64,000 nt of DNA from Artemisia argyi (Eukaryota; Streptophyta; Magnoliopsida; Asterales; Asteraceae), in contig CM060680.1 of NCBI GenBank assembly GCA_030686995.1, positions 81,334,060-81,398,059 on the forward strand. Reading direction: 5' to 3'. A program made the position numbers and the translations under genes. Below the pieces are notes generated by a model, which saw nothing but the letters and a program-made list of their open reading frames with translations, searched no databases and had not been told where the DNA came from. Within the stretch, counting starts at the first letter, position 1, and every line of letters begins with the position of its first letter. This document shows positions 26,817 to 38,595 of the stretch, piece by piece.

Positions 26817-27731
26817 TTGTGCCCTTTGTTTGTAAAACCATTTTCATCTGTCACTATGGCGGATGAAATTCCATTTAGATCATTAACAAATGAGGAACAA
26901 TTAGTTTACTCAGATAGATTTGCTTCCTGTTGCTCCATTGAATTTTTAAGTGATCCTAGATATATACAAGAGGAGATGGGTGTAAAGTTTGATAGGTTTG
27001 ATGAGTTATGCGCATGTGTGGCCTATATTAAACAATCATTGTTAGGATCAATTCCTTTTAGTAAGACCCTTTGGAAAATTTTTGAGGAAAGCCTCCTAAC
27101 CGTAAACCATGAGTTCAATGAATTGATGGGTTTGTATACATCACAACTTGAAGAAACAATTATGAAGGATTTAGCCGAGCATGATCATATTGAGCAAAAA
27201 CACCTAGGTTTTATGATCAATGACTTGGAATCTCAAGGAACACATGATGAGGATATAGATGACATTGAGATAAGGAAGGATGAGGTAAATAACACAAACC
27301 TACAAAGTACCCCACAAATCCCATCATCACTTGAGGAACACACACCGCCCGTGACTTACCCGGAAGAAGTAGAAGAAACTTTAGGAATTCCGATGGAGGT
27401 AGAACCCATGGACCAGGCACCACTTGAGGATATAGGTTTGAATACTTGTAGTGATAACCTTACTCCTAGTTCTAGGGAATTTCCTAGTGTTGATGAATCG
27501 GAACCTCAATCTTTACACACCTTTCCATCTTTAGATATATTTCTAGGAGACAAAAGAGGAACCGACCCACCCATCAACCAATATTATCCGGGTAGTTTTA
27601 GGATGAAGGAAGCCATTCACTCACCCCCTTCACCTCACGTGGCATATTTCCACCCTAAGGGTGTGTATCGCTACTTTCACCCGCACTTAATTCAAAGTGT
27701 AGGGAAAACCTCCCCTATTTCCGTTAAATAA
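26817..27731 (+). CDS. Element A acidic accessory protein, unknown function
   Basis: 304 codons, intact. The start could be 26817 or the better-placed ATG at 26856 (MADEIPFRSL), which lines up with the start region in element B. It is acidic, with an N-terminal helix-prone part, a short conserved block (DLAEHDHIEQKHLGFM), then a Pro/Glu-rich C-terminal half (PEEVEETLGIPMEVEP, FPSLDIFLGDKRGTDPP, YHPKGVYRYFHPH-like end). It lies right after the leader where gag would be. No zinc knuckle, protease or polymerase motif is seen. Element B encodes a close relative with a nearly identical C-terminal 130 residues, so the protein has been kept open in at least two copies. I recall similar sequences in Asteraceae retroelements but know no function. 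Confidence 0.7.
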   Translation: MCPLFVKPFSSVTMADEIPFRSLTNEEQLVYSDRFASCCSIEFLSDPRYIQEEMGVKFDRFDELCACVAYIKQSLLGSIPFSKTLWKIFEESLLTVNHEFNELMGLYTSQLEETIMKDLAEHDHIEQKHLGFMINDLESQGTHDEDIDDIEIRKDEVNNTNLQSTPQIPSSLEEHTPPVTYPEEVEETLGIPMEVEPMDQAPLEDIGLNTCSDNLTPSSREFPSVDESEPQSLHTFPSLDIFLGDKRGTDPPINQYYPGSFRMKEAIHSPPSPHVAYFHPKGVYRYFHPHLIQSVGKTSPISVK

Positions 27732-30221
27732 GGGTAGAGTCAGGCTCGTGACTCGAACAAAAACAAGTGCTCATTGGGAGGCAACCCAAGCTATATTTAT
27801 TTATTTGTTTGTTTGTTTGTTTATTTGATTTTATTTGTTTCCGTATGCATGTTTTATTTTTGTTGTTTGTGGCTCATGTTTCAAAGAAAATTGTGAAAAT
27901 GCTTTATTTTGTTTCTAACTTCGTCTTAATTGCATATAAAGGTATTTTGCAAAAGATAAGTGTGAGGGAGATCCAAATTTGTTTATAAGAACGAAATTGA
28001 GCATGAACCACAACAATATTAAATAGACATGTGTATTCGTACTTGTTAGAGTCAAATGCTTGTATCGAGTCATAATGATGTTTTGCAGGATTTTCCAGGA
28101 AGTAGGACCAAGTTTTTCCAGAAATTTTCCGGAAACTTAACATAAGAATTTCTGCAGGTCAAATCTGACGGCGTCATGAGTTTACTCTTGACGGCATCAC
28201 GTGTAAAAATCTGGAAATTTTACCAGTTTTGTTTTTCTAACGGAGTTTTAAAGTTTTTGTTGAATTATTAGTTTTATAATCTCCAGGAAATCTGCAAACA
28301 TCATTCCACAAGCATTATATCTTACTTTGTTTTCTAGGATTTATTAGCATATGTAGATTGCCGCCGATTTTATGCGAGGTTGCCTTGTCTGTTTTCACAG
28401 GATTTACAGGTTATGTATGACAAGAAGATGATTATTTTTCTGGAAGGGAAGCTTTGATTGTTCATTTTCTTGGAGGAAGATCTAACCTGGCTACCTTATT
28501 ATCCATACCGAGCGAATCAGGGAGTATTTGATTTCATTTGTTTTACTTAATTCACTTTTACATTCTTTACTTGAACATTGGGGACAATGTTCATCCTAAG
28601 TGTAAGAGGAGGGTAAAATGATGATACCTTACAGATACACTTTCGCTTGAGTTTGTTTGTTTGATAGTAGATGTGTAATAAAACTATGAGAAATACTTGT
28701 TAGTGTAATTTTAGTGCCAAATTTAAAATTTTTTACAACATTTAGGAGTGAAACTTTAGCCATAGCAAGCGTCTCAAGGATAGGAGATTGTATGACTAGC
28801 ACATAACCGTATCATTCAGAAAAAATTTCCACCCAAATATGTGAGGTTCGCCTTTAGATTTGATAGGAAAAGCATTTACTATTAGTGCTTATGAGTGTAC
28901 CGGTAGCATTTAGATTCTAGAACTTGCGTTAGTGATACATCCCGAGACCGCTAGTGAGACTATATTCGTGTAGTAGAATTTACTACATGAAAAGAGGCAT
29001 TAGGATCACCCTTGTGTTAAACCCGTATCATAATTACTTGACCATTTAAGTCATATTATTTGGCTAGTTAAGTCAATTAATTTTCCCACACCATTAGCGT
29101 TGTACTCATTTTTAGTACACGAAACCCCTAGTACACCCCTCCGAGACTATCTTTTCGTTTCTAACTTTAAGCATCTTACTTAAAGGAAGAATTTGTTACA
29201 CCCCACTTAAATGTACAACCAAATCGCCTTAGCCTTCCGTGTATGCACTCATTTTTAGTGTATTATTGTTATTTGTTTAAACCCTAAGTTAACTATCTAA
29301 TTGATTACATGGTTGCTAAGTCGAGTCATATCCTTGTACATATTGTTTTGGGACGATTGGGACTCATGGGTAAAGTACTTATGTTATGGAGTAATGGGGA
29401 AGAACATCATTTATTACCCCCATATGTGCGTTAATCTTAAAAGTACTCCAAGTGTTTTGATTTTCTTAATTCGAGTCATTAGATTAGTTTATTGTAAAGT
29501 ATGTAAAAATTCAAGTGTAAGGGGAATGTTCATTCCATACGATGTATTATTCTGGATGGTAGGGTAAGAGTGAATGCACAAAAAAAAAAATAATAAATAA
29601 AAAATAAAAAATAAATAAATAAAAAAAAATTAAGAAAAAAGAAAAAAAATAGAAAAAGAAAAGAGAAAAAACATACGGACTACCATCCCGTTTCATTCTA
29701 TGTTCATTTTATGTTTTTGTTATTTTTCATTTATTAGCTTAAGTCGAGTCTAGTCTTAGCTTAGCAACGCCATATTGTACATGTAATTAACCAAGATTGT
29801 TAACTCGCCACCAGTAAAGACTGCCTATATCCAACAAAACCGTGTAGTCCATATCCCTACACCTAACATTACAACCCTTTAAAAGACCTCTTTGATAGTT
29901 TATCCTAGGTGCTTACGCCATGTGGAGGAGTTTTGATCCTTTCCCAAGCCTATGGTAATCTATTTTGCTATGACAGGTAGTGAGAGATGTTTTCCATTTC
30001 CATAATGTGATATTACTTTATTACACCCGAGAGATGTGAGTATCTAAACACTATTTGTGAGGTGCTAGTGTATGACCTCCGTGCTTGTCTTTGATCTTTA
30101 GTGGAACGATTATTTGTTGTAATTACTTTTATATTTGTGTTAAATGACCCCTAACTTGTATTTTGAGTAGAATAAAAGCGCATTTGCTTGAGGACAAGCA
30201 AATATCAAGTGTAAGGGTATA
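27732..30221 (+). other. Element A 3' non-coding region
   Basis: 2.5 kb without a gene, similar throughout to 42995-45464 (B) and to the reverse complement of 35978-38380 (C). It includes two further TGACGGCGTCA-like sites near 28166-28200, a hairpin at 28573-28592, an A-rich stretch at 29580-29670 and a second hairpin at 30186-30199 next to the polypurine tract. Conservation without coding suggests cis-acting RNA roles. Confidence 0.7.
28573..28592 (+). other. Perfect 8-bp hairpin with GGGA loop
   Basis: GAACATTGGGGACAATGTTC folds as an 8-bp stem closed by GGGA, which fits a GNRA tetraloop. The same sequence is kept in element B (43848-43867) and, inverted, in element C (37557-37576). A smaller stem with the loop AGGA, GCTTGAGGACAAGC, lies near the 3' LTR of each (30186-30199, 45429-45442, 36000-36013). 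Confidence 0.7.
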
Positions 30222-31643
30222 TGATGACGCGAAAAATGAACCACTTTTTGGGGGTCATTTAAGCCCGAAACTGAATTTATTTGATCAAATATTACCCTAA
30301 ATCGTTCCTTTTGTGATTTTAGGTACTTTGGGAAAGAAATATGGAAAAGGAAGCAATTCGGACGTTTTTGGAGCATAAAAGTGAAGAAAACGCCAAAGAC
30401 TTAATTTTCCATGCTGAGAACAGTACCTGACGGCGTCAAGAGGAAGATCCTGACGGCGTCAGGAGTAAAAGTGGTGATGTCCTAGTGTAAACTTGACGGC
30501 GCCACAACAAGGGCGTCAAGAGTTAAAATCATGACGGCTTGCACAAGGTGTACACATGACAGCGTCAGACCCAGATCAAGGCAGTCCGAGGAACTATTTT
30601 GGCGGCGAGATGACGGCGTCAGACATTTGTTCTTGACGCCGTCATCTTCTAAACTCTATATATAGTTTTCTAATTTTCATTCATTAGAGAGGAACTTTTG
30701 TGGAGAAACCCTAGGGCCGAACTTTGTGAACCCTTGCTCGTATTTTACAGTATTTTCAAGGGTTTTCAACCCTTTAATCCTTTCATGTGCTATTAAGATA
30801 AGTCTTCTCTTTAATTCAATCAATATGTCTATGTGTTGGTTGATTATATCTTTTACTTGTCTTGATTTCAACATGCTAGGCTAGATTTATCTTGTGTTTG
30901 CTTGGATCTAATGAAACCTAGATGTTAATTATGTGTTGATTACTTGTTTATGGTTGTATTGGATGAATGATTTCAAAGTTAGGTTTAAGAAAACTGGCAG
31001 ATCTCCATTGTGTAACATGCTTGAATGTCTTAGGAAACATGAACCGATGTGTACTAGGTTTTATTGGTTGTATTTAATGCATGAGTAAATTCTAATGATC
31101 CCATGTTAGGAGCTTCTTAGCCGGCTCGACATAGGAGTGAAGTAGGCACTTATAGGATTGGGGAAGTAAGTACGCCACCCCATGAATGGTATTAAGGAAT
31201 ACAATCCGTCATCCACGCAACTATAACAAGTAATTAACGTGTAAAAGATATCTATGGAGTAGTGAAATATAAGTAAACACATTTCTCCCATATATTGCTC
31301 ACAACCTTAGTTTAAATTAATTTATTTTCATTTCTAGTATTTTATTTTGATTGCATCTTAGTATTGGGTTAGTTGACTAGCAACTAATTCCACCCAAATC
31401 CTTCAAACCCGAGATTTTTACTTGCTTTCTAAGAAATATAAAAATACAAAAAGAATCATCCCTCATCTCTAGACCTAGTCTTTAGGTTTTCTAATCCTAG
31501 CGACACTATTCCTAGCTGAACGATCAATCCCCCGGTACTTGTCATTATACTATACTACATCGATCAGGTACACTGGCTGGTGGGGGTTGTAAGCTTCTCA
31601 AGATCCCTTGAGAGGTAAAGCCTGGTGCAATCCCTACGCATTA
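30222..31643 (+). repeat. Element A 3' LTR
   Basis: Near-identical to 25260-26680, with only scattered substitutions. The terminal CATCA has become CATTA. It carries its own TGACGGCGTCA array (about 30428-30648) and a TATA box at 30655-30665, so it could drive outward transcription into the antisense strand of the MULE gene. Confidence 0.92.
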
Positions 31644-32990
31644 GCAATGAGAGTCTTATCGATCGAACTCAACAACCTGTCTAAGTTGGACTGTGTGCTG
31701 CCCAAATATAATTTCAACAACGCGTGGTGAGCCTCAACTCTGCACGTTGTTGTCTGGCCGTAGGAGCGATATTGGTCGGTAATATACGAGACAAACATGG
31801 GTGAGTAATCTTGTAGCCAGTTATTCATATACACAACGATATCTTAAAAAAACAATGAATTAATAAAAGGTCATTCAGGTGGTTATTTATTAAATAATTA
31901 AAGGTCGTTAATAATTAAGTACCCGGATGGTTGACCAATTACTGTTGTAGGCGTTGATAATGATGCTTGAACATTTCGAATGTCAGAGCTTTTACCATCC
32001 AATCCCATCGGTGTTTAATGGACTCATACTCATCTAACTCACTGAATTTATTTCTGCAATGCTGAAGCAGATTTTGCTCTATATGCCATCGACAGAGTAA
32101 TTTGTGAGTGTTAGAAAATTCTGCTCTGCATGCCCCAACCAACGCTAAATCTCTGTCAGTGACGATAACACGTGGGTAATATCTTTTGTCTATGACATCC
32201 TTCACACGTTGCAATACCCATTGAAAATTATGCCCTATTTCACTGTTTAAAAGCTATACGCCATTGAAAATGTTTTATTTGTTGAAGTAAATCCGACAAT
32301 TTCCAACAACGGCAATTTAAACATCGTGGCATTGTACGTGGAGTCCATCAGCATGATTTCAGGGAATGTACACCATAGAGCATACGATGTGGGGTGCACA
32401 AAAAATAGCTCCTCAAGCTCGTCGGTATGCTCATTTACCCTCGGGTACCATGTATACCCTGAATCCATCAAATGCGAGTAAAGGACTTGAATTGGAGTTC
32501 TATCACCTACTCTGGCTCTCCGGATCTTATTTTGTGCGTTATATATAGTTCTAACGCTAGACACGTTATCCGGATTACGACCCTGTATTGTCAAAAGTAT
32601 ATTACGTGGTCTTACTTTATAATCTGCCAATTCTTTGACCAAACCGAACTCATCATCCTTTAATCGCATTGCATATGCCAAACCATGCAACGACTCTAGC
32701 AAATCATGATTATGTGTATCATTCTTCACCCTCAGAATCCAAATTTTTTTTGTTTGTTGATATTTCGCCACCAATTTGAATGGACAATTTGTTTTGGAGG
32801 TACTGGTTTTCCGTTTTCCAGAACCTTCAGGTTTATAATTCCCACCCTTTGAACACCTATAATTGATTTCGTACAAATAACCCTTGTCTGCTTTGGTTCT
32901 GTCTTTAACAATGACAAAACCGAGCCCCCGAGCTATATTTTGCACCCATTCCGTTATTTGCTCGTCAGAACCGAACTCCTGAAAATACAA
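31634..32990 (-). pseudogene. MULE transposase, N-terminal and catalytic part
   Basis: On the minus strand from 32990: a FAR1/WRKY-GCM1-type zinc finger (CSKGGNYK, NCPFKL, THNHD), then the MULE transposase fold. Acidic catalytic residues appear in LMDSTYNATMFKLPL, VIVTDRDLALVGA and CRVEAHHALLKLYLG, with CRWHIEQNLL between the last two, matching the family's D-D-E plus C-H pattern. A shift in a T run near 32250 and an in-frame stop near 31945 break the frame. A GT-AG intron of about 80 bp (near 31845-31924) precedes the last exon. Coding runs up to the element A duplication and resumes at 25254. The first exon may lie further upstream, so the start is uncertain. Confidence 0.8.
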
Positions 32991-33362
32991 CTTTATTTTT
33001 ACAAATGATACTTTATTTTTTATTTTTTTTTAACAAATGATACCTTTTTTTTTAATTTTTTTTATACAAATGATACTTTTTTTTCCTGAAAATACAACTT
33101 TATTTTTACAAATGATACTTTATTTTTTATTTTTTATTTTTTTAACAAATGATACTTTTTTTTTTTTTTTTAATTTTTTTTATACAAATGATACTTTTTT
33201 TTTTACAAATGATACTATTTTTTTTTACAAATGAGACCTTTTATTTATTTACTTATTTATTATTATTATTATTTTTTTCAAATGATACTTTTATTTTTAT
33301 TTTACAAACGATACTTATTTTACATTTACATTACACTTATTTTACATTTATAACTTTTATAA

Positions 33363-33423
<61 letters not shown>
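32991..33423. other. T-rich tandem repeat and (AAT)n array
   Basis: ACAAATGATACTTT followed by T runs is repeated about ten times at 32999-33310, then an (AAT)n microsatellite lies at 33365-33421. Phe-rich frames through it are not genes. It is the upstream region of the MULE transposase. Confidence 0.7.
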
Positions 33424-33425
<2 letters not shown>

Positions 33426-33698
33426 CAAAACCGCGTTCCACCCACCCACAGTTTTATCCCACCCCCCCCACCCCCATGTGATAACACATACTGGAGTGCA
33501 CACACTCTGTCATATTCTCTCTCTCTCTCACTCAATCACTCTCTCTCTCTCTCTATCACTAATAACTCTCTTTTTTTAGATCTAAAAACTGAGTTTTTTA
33601 GATCTAAAAAGTGGTTAACGTGATGGTGTAAGTGTTAGTGGTGGTTTGATGGTGATGTTTATGGGATAAAACTGTGGGTGGAACGCGGTTTTGAGTGA
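33424..33698. repeat. Inverted repeat with CT-rich spacer
   Basis: CTCAAAACCGCGTTCCACCC at the left is matched by GGGTGGAACGCGGTTTTGAG at 33676-33695. The complementarity extends to about 36 bp with GGGATAAAACTGTG. The 200-bp spacer holds a (CT)n array at 33518-33555 and AGATCTAAAAA repeats. It could be a small foldback element or a subterminal part of the MULE. Confidence 0.65.
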
Positions 33699-33937
33699 TG
33701 AAACTAATTGGTTTTTAGATCTTGTTTTTTTTCTTCTGTTAGATCTTTTTAGATCTAAAAACACGTGATGATTGTTGGTTTCTTGTGATGTTTTAGTGGT
33801 GGTTTGAAGGTGGTTTATGATAGAAACCATATCGATGGTGGTTTCTTGTGATGTTTTAGTGTTGGATCGTTGTTAATGGCTCGTATTTTTTTAACCCTTT
33901 CTGATAGTGGGTAAGTGTTGGATCTAAAAACTTCTTA

Positions 33938-34036
<99 letters not shown>

Positions 34037-34052
34037 TAGATAGATAGATAGA
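33938..34052. repeat. (TA)n and (GATA)4 microsatellite
   Basis: About 48 TA units followed by four GATA units, framed by GGATCTAAAAAC repeats. Confidence 0.95.
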
Positions 34053-34579
34053 TCTAAAGTGAATATTTGCTTATTGTTGATGATGGCTCGTATTTTTTTT
34101 GGATCTAAAAACTCGTATTTTTTTGGATCTATAAACTTGTTAAAAACTTGGCTCGTAGCTATATGTTTATGTGATGATGGTATTTTTTTTGTTACTGCTT
34201 AGGTGATGGTTTTATGTGATGATGGTATTTTTGTTGTTATTGCTTAGGTGCTGGTTTTATGTGAATATTGGCTTGTTGGTGATGGTTTATGTGATGATGG
34301 TATTTTTTTGTTACTGCTTATGTGCTTGGGTAAGGTTATACTAAGGCATGTGTTATACTAAGGCATGTGTTATCTAGACCCCGTCCGGTTAACACATCCA
34401 CAAAGGCATGAGCTATAATGGCAACATTAATAGAAAACATTGGGCCTTGAAGGTCTAAAGATGCAATGTACACATCAGAAAAAGGCAAGGCATGTGTTAC
34501 ACTAACGGTACCTATTTTTGTTAGTCCAACCCTCTCTAAAACTTGTTTTTTTTTAAAAAATAACCGAGATACGGCAATG
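34053..34579. other. Diverged tandem repeats and transposon-end-like words
   Basis: Units of roughly 60-70 bp built on TTTATGTGATGATGGTATTTTT recur at 34165-34320. At 34336-34530 are GGTTATACTAAGGCATGTG, TAGACCCCGTCCGGTTAACA and TGTTAGTCCAACCCTCTC words that recur near 22.86 kb and 59.4-60.4 kb, in both orientations. They are probably ends of one or more TIR elements. No gene is seen. Confidence 0.45.
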
Positions 34580-34584
34580 ATGAT

Positions 34585-35977
34585 TGATACGTAGGGATCG
34601 CACCAGGCTTTACCTCTCAAGGGATCTTGAGAAGCTTACAACCCCCACCAGGCAGTGTACCTGATCGTTGTAGTATAGTATAGTGACAAGTACCAGGGGA
34701 TTGATCGTTCAGCTAGGAATAGTGTCGCAAGGATTAGAAAACCTAAATACTAGTTCTAAAGGTGAGGGATGATTCTTTTTGTATTTTTATATTTTTTAGA
34801 AAGCAAGTAAAAATCTCGGGTTTGAAGGATTTGGGCGGAATTAGTTGCTAATCAACTAACCCAATACTAAAGATGCAATCAAAATAAAATATTAGAAATG
34901 AAAATAAACTAAATTATACTAAGGTTGTGAGCAATAAGTGGAGAAAATGTGTTTACTTAGATTTCACTACTCCCTAGACATCTTTTACACATTAATTACT
35001 TGTTATAGTTGCGTGGATGACGGATTGTATTCTTTAATACCATTCTACTTAACTCCCCAATCCTATGAGCTCTTATCTCCTCCTATGCCATGCCGAGCAC
35101 AACCATAGGGATTATAAACAGTGGCTCATGCATTAAATACAACCAATAAAAACCTAGTGCACATCAGTTCATGTTTCCTAAGACGTTTAAGCATGTTACC
35201 ATTTGGAGATCTGCCAGTTTTCTTAAGCCTAACATCGAATTCATTCATCCAATACAGCTATAAACAAGTAATCAACACATAATTAACATCTAGGTTTCAT
35301 TAGATCCAAGCAAACACAAGATAGATCTAGCCTAGCATGATGGAATTAAGACAAGAACAAGATATAGACAACCAACACATAAACATATTGATTGAATTAA
35401 AAGAATACTTATCTCAATTACACATGTAAGGTATCAAGGGCTTAGAACCCTTGAAAAACCTGTAAAATTTGTACCAAGTTCGTACTTAGGGTTTCTCCAA
35501 AACTTCTCTCTTTTTAATGTGAAAATTAGAAAACTATATATAGGAAATAGGGTCTGACGGCGTCAAGACAAATTTTGTGACGCCGTCACCTCGCCGCCAA
35601 AATACTTCTCGGACTGCCTTGATATACTTTTGACGCCGTCATGTGTTATGCATTTCCAGGCCGTCATGAATTTTACTCTTGACGCCCTACTTCGCGACGC
35701 CGTCAAATCTGTACTGGATCGTCATGGAAATTACTCTAAACGCCGTCAAGATTTTCTTCTTGACGCCGTCACCTACTGTTCCCAGCAAGGAAAATAAAGA
35801 CTTTGGCGTTTTCTTCACTTTTATGCTCCAAAAACGTCCGAATTTCTTTCTTTTCCAGATTTCACTCCCAAAGTACCTAAAATCACAAAAGGAACAATTT
35901 AGGGCAATATTTGATCAAATAAATTCAATTCCGGGCTTAAATGACCCCCTAAAAGTGGTTCATTTTTCGCCTAATCA
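34585..35977 (-). repeat. Element C 3' LTR
   Basis: On plus it runs TGATACGTAGGG to GCCTAATCA. It matches 57746-59147, and the reverse complement of the A LTRs. It contains the TGACGCCGTCA array at 35562-35777 and a TATATATAGG word just outside it (about 35535-35545). Confidence 0.9.
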
Positions 35978-36539
35978 TATACCCTTACACTTGAGATTTG
36001 CTTGTCCTCAAGCAAATGCGCTTTTATTCTAATCAAAATACAAGTTAGGGGTCATTTAACACTAATATAAAAGTAATTACAACAAATAATCGTTCCACTA
36101 AAGACCAATAGACAAGCATGGAGGTCATACACTAGCACCTCACAAATAGTGTTTAGATACTCACATCTCTCGGGTGTAATAAAGTATAAATTACAATATG
36201 GAAACGGAAGATATCTCTCACTACCTGTCATAGCAAAATAGATTACCATAGGCTTGGGAAAGGATCAAACCTCCACCACATGGCGTAAGCACCTAGGATA
36301 AACTATCAAAGAGGTCTTTTAAAGGGTTGTAACGTTAGGTGTAGGGATATGAAATACACGGTTTTGTTGGATAAAGGAAGTTTTGCTGGTGGCGAGTTAA
36401 CAATCTTGGTTAATTACATGTACAATATGGCGTTGCTAAGCCAAGAATAGACTCGACTTAAGCTAATAAATGAAAAATAACAAAAACATAAAATGAAAAG
36501 GGATGATAGTCCGTATGTTTTTTTCTCTTTTTCTTTTTC

Positions 36540-36572
<33 letters not shown>

Positions 36573-38595
36573 ATACACTCTTACCCTACCATCCAAAATA
36601 ATACATCATAGGGAATAAACGTTCCCTTACACTTGAATTTTTACATACTTTACAATAAACTAATCTATTGACTCGAATTAAGAAAATCAAAACACTTGGA
36701 GTACTTTTAAGATTAACGTACATATGGGGGTAATAAAATGATGTTCTTCCCCATTACTCCATAAAATAAGTACTTTACCCATGAGTCCCAATCGTCCCAA
36801 AACAATATGTACAAGGATATGACTCGACTTAGCAACCATGTAATCAATTAGATAGTTAACTTAGGGTTTAAACAAATAACAATAATACACTAAAAATGAG
36901 CGCATACACGGAAGGCTAAGGCGATTTGGTTGTACATTTAAGTGGGGTGTAACAAATTCTTCCTTTAAGTAAGATGCTTAAAGTTAGAAACGAAAAGATA
37001 GGCTCGGAGGGGTGTACTAGGGGTTTCGTGTACTAAAAATGAGTACAACGCTAAGGGTGTGGGAAAAATTAGTTGACTTAACTAGCCAAGTAATATGACT
37101 TAAATGGTCAAGTAATTATGATACGGGTTTAACACAAGGGTGATCCTAATGCCTCTTATCATGTAGTAAATCCTACTACACGAACGTAGTCTCACTAGCG
37201 GTCTCGGGATGCATCACTAACGCAAGTTCTAGAATCTAAATGCTACCGGTACACTCATAAGCACTAATAGTAAATGCTTTTCCTATCAAATTTAAAGGCG
37301 AACCTCACATATTTGGGTGGAAAATTTTTCTGAATATACGGTTATGTGCTAGTCATACAATCTCCTATCCATGAGACGCTTGCTAAGGCTAAAGTTTCAC
37401 TCCTAAATGTTGTAAAAAAATTTAAATTTGGCGCTAAAATTGCACTAAAAAGTGTTTCTCATAGTTTTATTACACATCTTCCATTAAACAAAACAAACTC
37501 AAGCGAAAGTGCATATGTAAGGTATCATCTTTTTACCCTCCCCTTACACTTAAGATGAACATTGTCCCCAATGTTCAAGTAAAGAATGTAAAAGTTAAAA
37601 AGTAAAAAGAATGAAATCAAATACTCCCCTGATTTGCTCGGTATGGATAATAAGGTGGCCAGGTTAAATCTTCCTCCAAGAAAATGAACAATCAAAGCTT
37701 CCCTTCCAGAATATACATCATCTTCTTGTCATACATAACCTGTAAATATGAGAAAATAGACAAGAACAACCTCGCGTAAAATCGGCGGCATCCTATATAA
37801 GTTACTAAATCCTAGAAAACAAAATAAGATATAATGCTTGTGGAATGAAGTTTGCAGATTTCCTGGAGATTATAAAACTTAATAATTCACAAAAACCATA
37901 AGACTCCGTTAGAAAAACAAAACCGGTAAAATTTCCAGATTTTTACACGTGACGCCGTCAAGAATTAATTCGTGACGCCGTCAGAAGTGACCTGCAGAAA
38001 TTCTTATGTTAAGTTTCCGGAAAATTTCTGGAAAAACTTGGTCCTACTTCCTGGAAAATCCTGCAAAACTTCATTATGACTCAATACAAGCATTTGACTC
38101 TAACAAATACGAATATACATGTTCATTTAATATTGTGGAGAATCATGATCGGTTTGTTTCTTAAAAACATATTTGGGGTTTCCCCTTACACTTATCTTTT
38201 GCAAAAATACTTTTAGGTGGAGTTAAGACTAGGCCAAAACAACAAAGTAAAGTATTTCCACTATTTAGTTTAGAAACATGATCAACCAACAATAAAAATA
38301 AAGCATGCATACGGAAGCAAATAACAAACAAACAAAAATAAAATCACACAAAACATGGGTTGCCTCCCAAGAAGCGCTTTTCTTTATTTACAAGTCTTGT
38401 AGCTAGACTCAAGGTCATGGGTTACTACGTGACCTCGTCCCTTGAAATGATATACCCCATGTAGTTGTGATCATTACTGTTATGGTGGTAGTGCATCAAC
38501 CTATCGATACTCGCAATCACCATTCTACCTACTTCACTTCTCAAGTTAGCTATCCCATCTTGGCTCACACCTTCAATTGTGAACGGCCCATACCA
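35978..38595 (-). other. Element C 3' non-coding region
   Basis: Reverse-complement counterpart of the A and B 3' regions, with both conserved hairpins (36000-36013 and 37557-37576), a T30 run at 36543-36570 and two TGACGCCGTCA sites near 37950-37985. Homology to A and B ends near 38360, at GGTTGCCTCCCAAGAAGCGC. Beyond that point C has its own protease-proximal sequence. Confidence 0.7.

Larger units (their letters stand above)
25260..31643 (+). mobile_element. Element A: Athila-like non-autonomous LTR element
   Basis: LTRs of 1421 and 1422 bp, TGATGA...GCATCA (3' copy GCATTA), with the 5-bp duplication GCAAT at 25255-25259 and 31644-31648. A tRNA-Asp-type primer site follows the left LTR and a purine-rich AAGTGTAAGGGTATA precedes the right LTR. 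The interior of 3.5 kb encodes one acidic protein and no gag, protease, reverse transcriptase or integrase. It shares LTRs, 3' hairpins and non-coding 3' region with elements B and C. It sits inside the MULE transposase gene. Confidence 0.93.
23130..32990 (-). mobile_element. Mutator-like element coding core, split by element A
   Basis: Minus-strand genes in order: a FAR1-type MULE transposase (31634-32990 and 23893-25254) and, 200-odd bp downstream, a GRF-zinc-finger gene (23130-23661). Element A interrupts the transposase and left GCAAT on both sides. Removing A restores continuous coding across the junction. Both genes carry stops or shifts, so the copy is dead. The ends are uncertain: candidates are near 22.83 kb on the left and, beyond the nested element C, near 59.66 kb on the right, which would give a net length near 6 kb. 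Confidence 0.75.

Noticed and set aside
32991..33423. Phe-rich frames resembling membrane proteins
   Set aside because: They come from T runs and ACAAATGATAC repeats and have no other support.
35679..36032. Frame of 117 codons, also seen near 58849, 39864 and 45383
   Set aside because: It recurs wherever the A/B/C LTR start occurs. It is chance openness of the LTR, with no domain.
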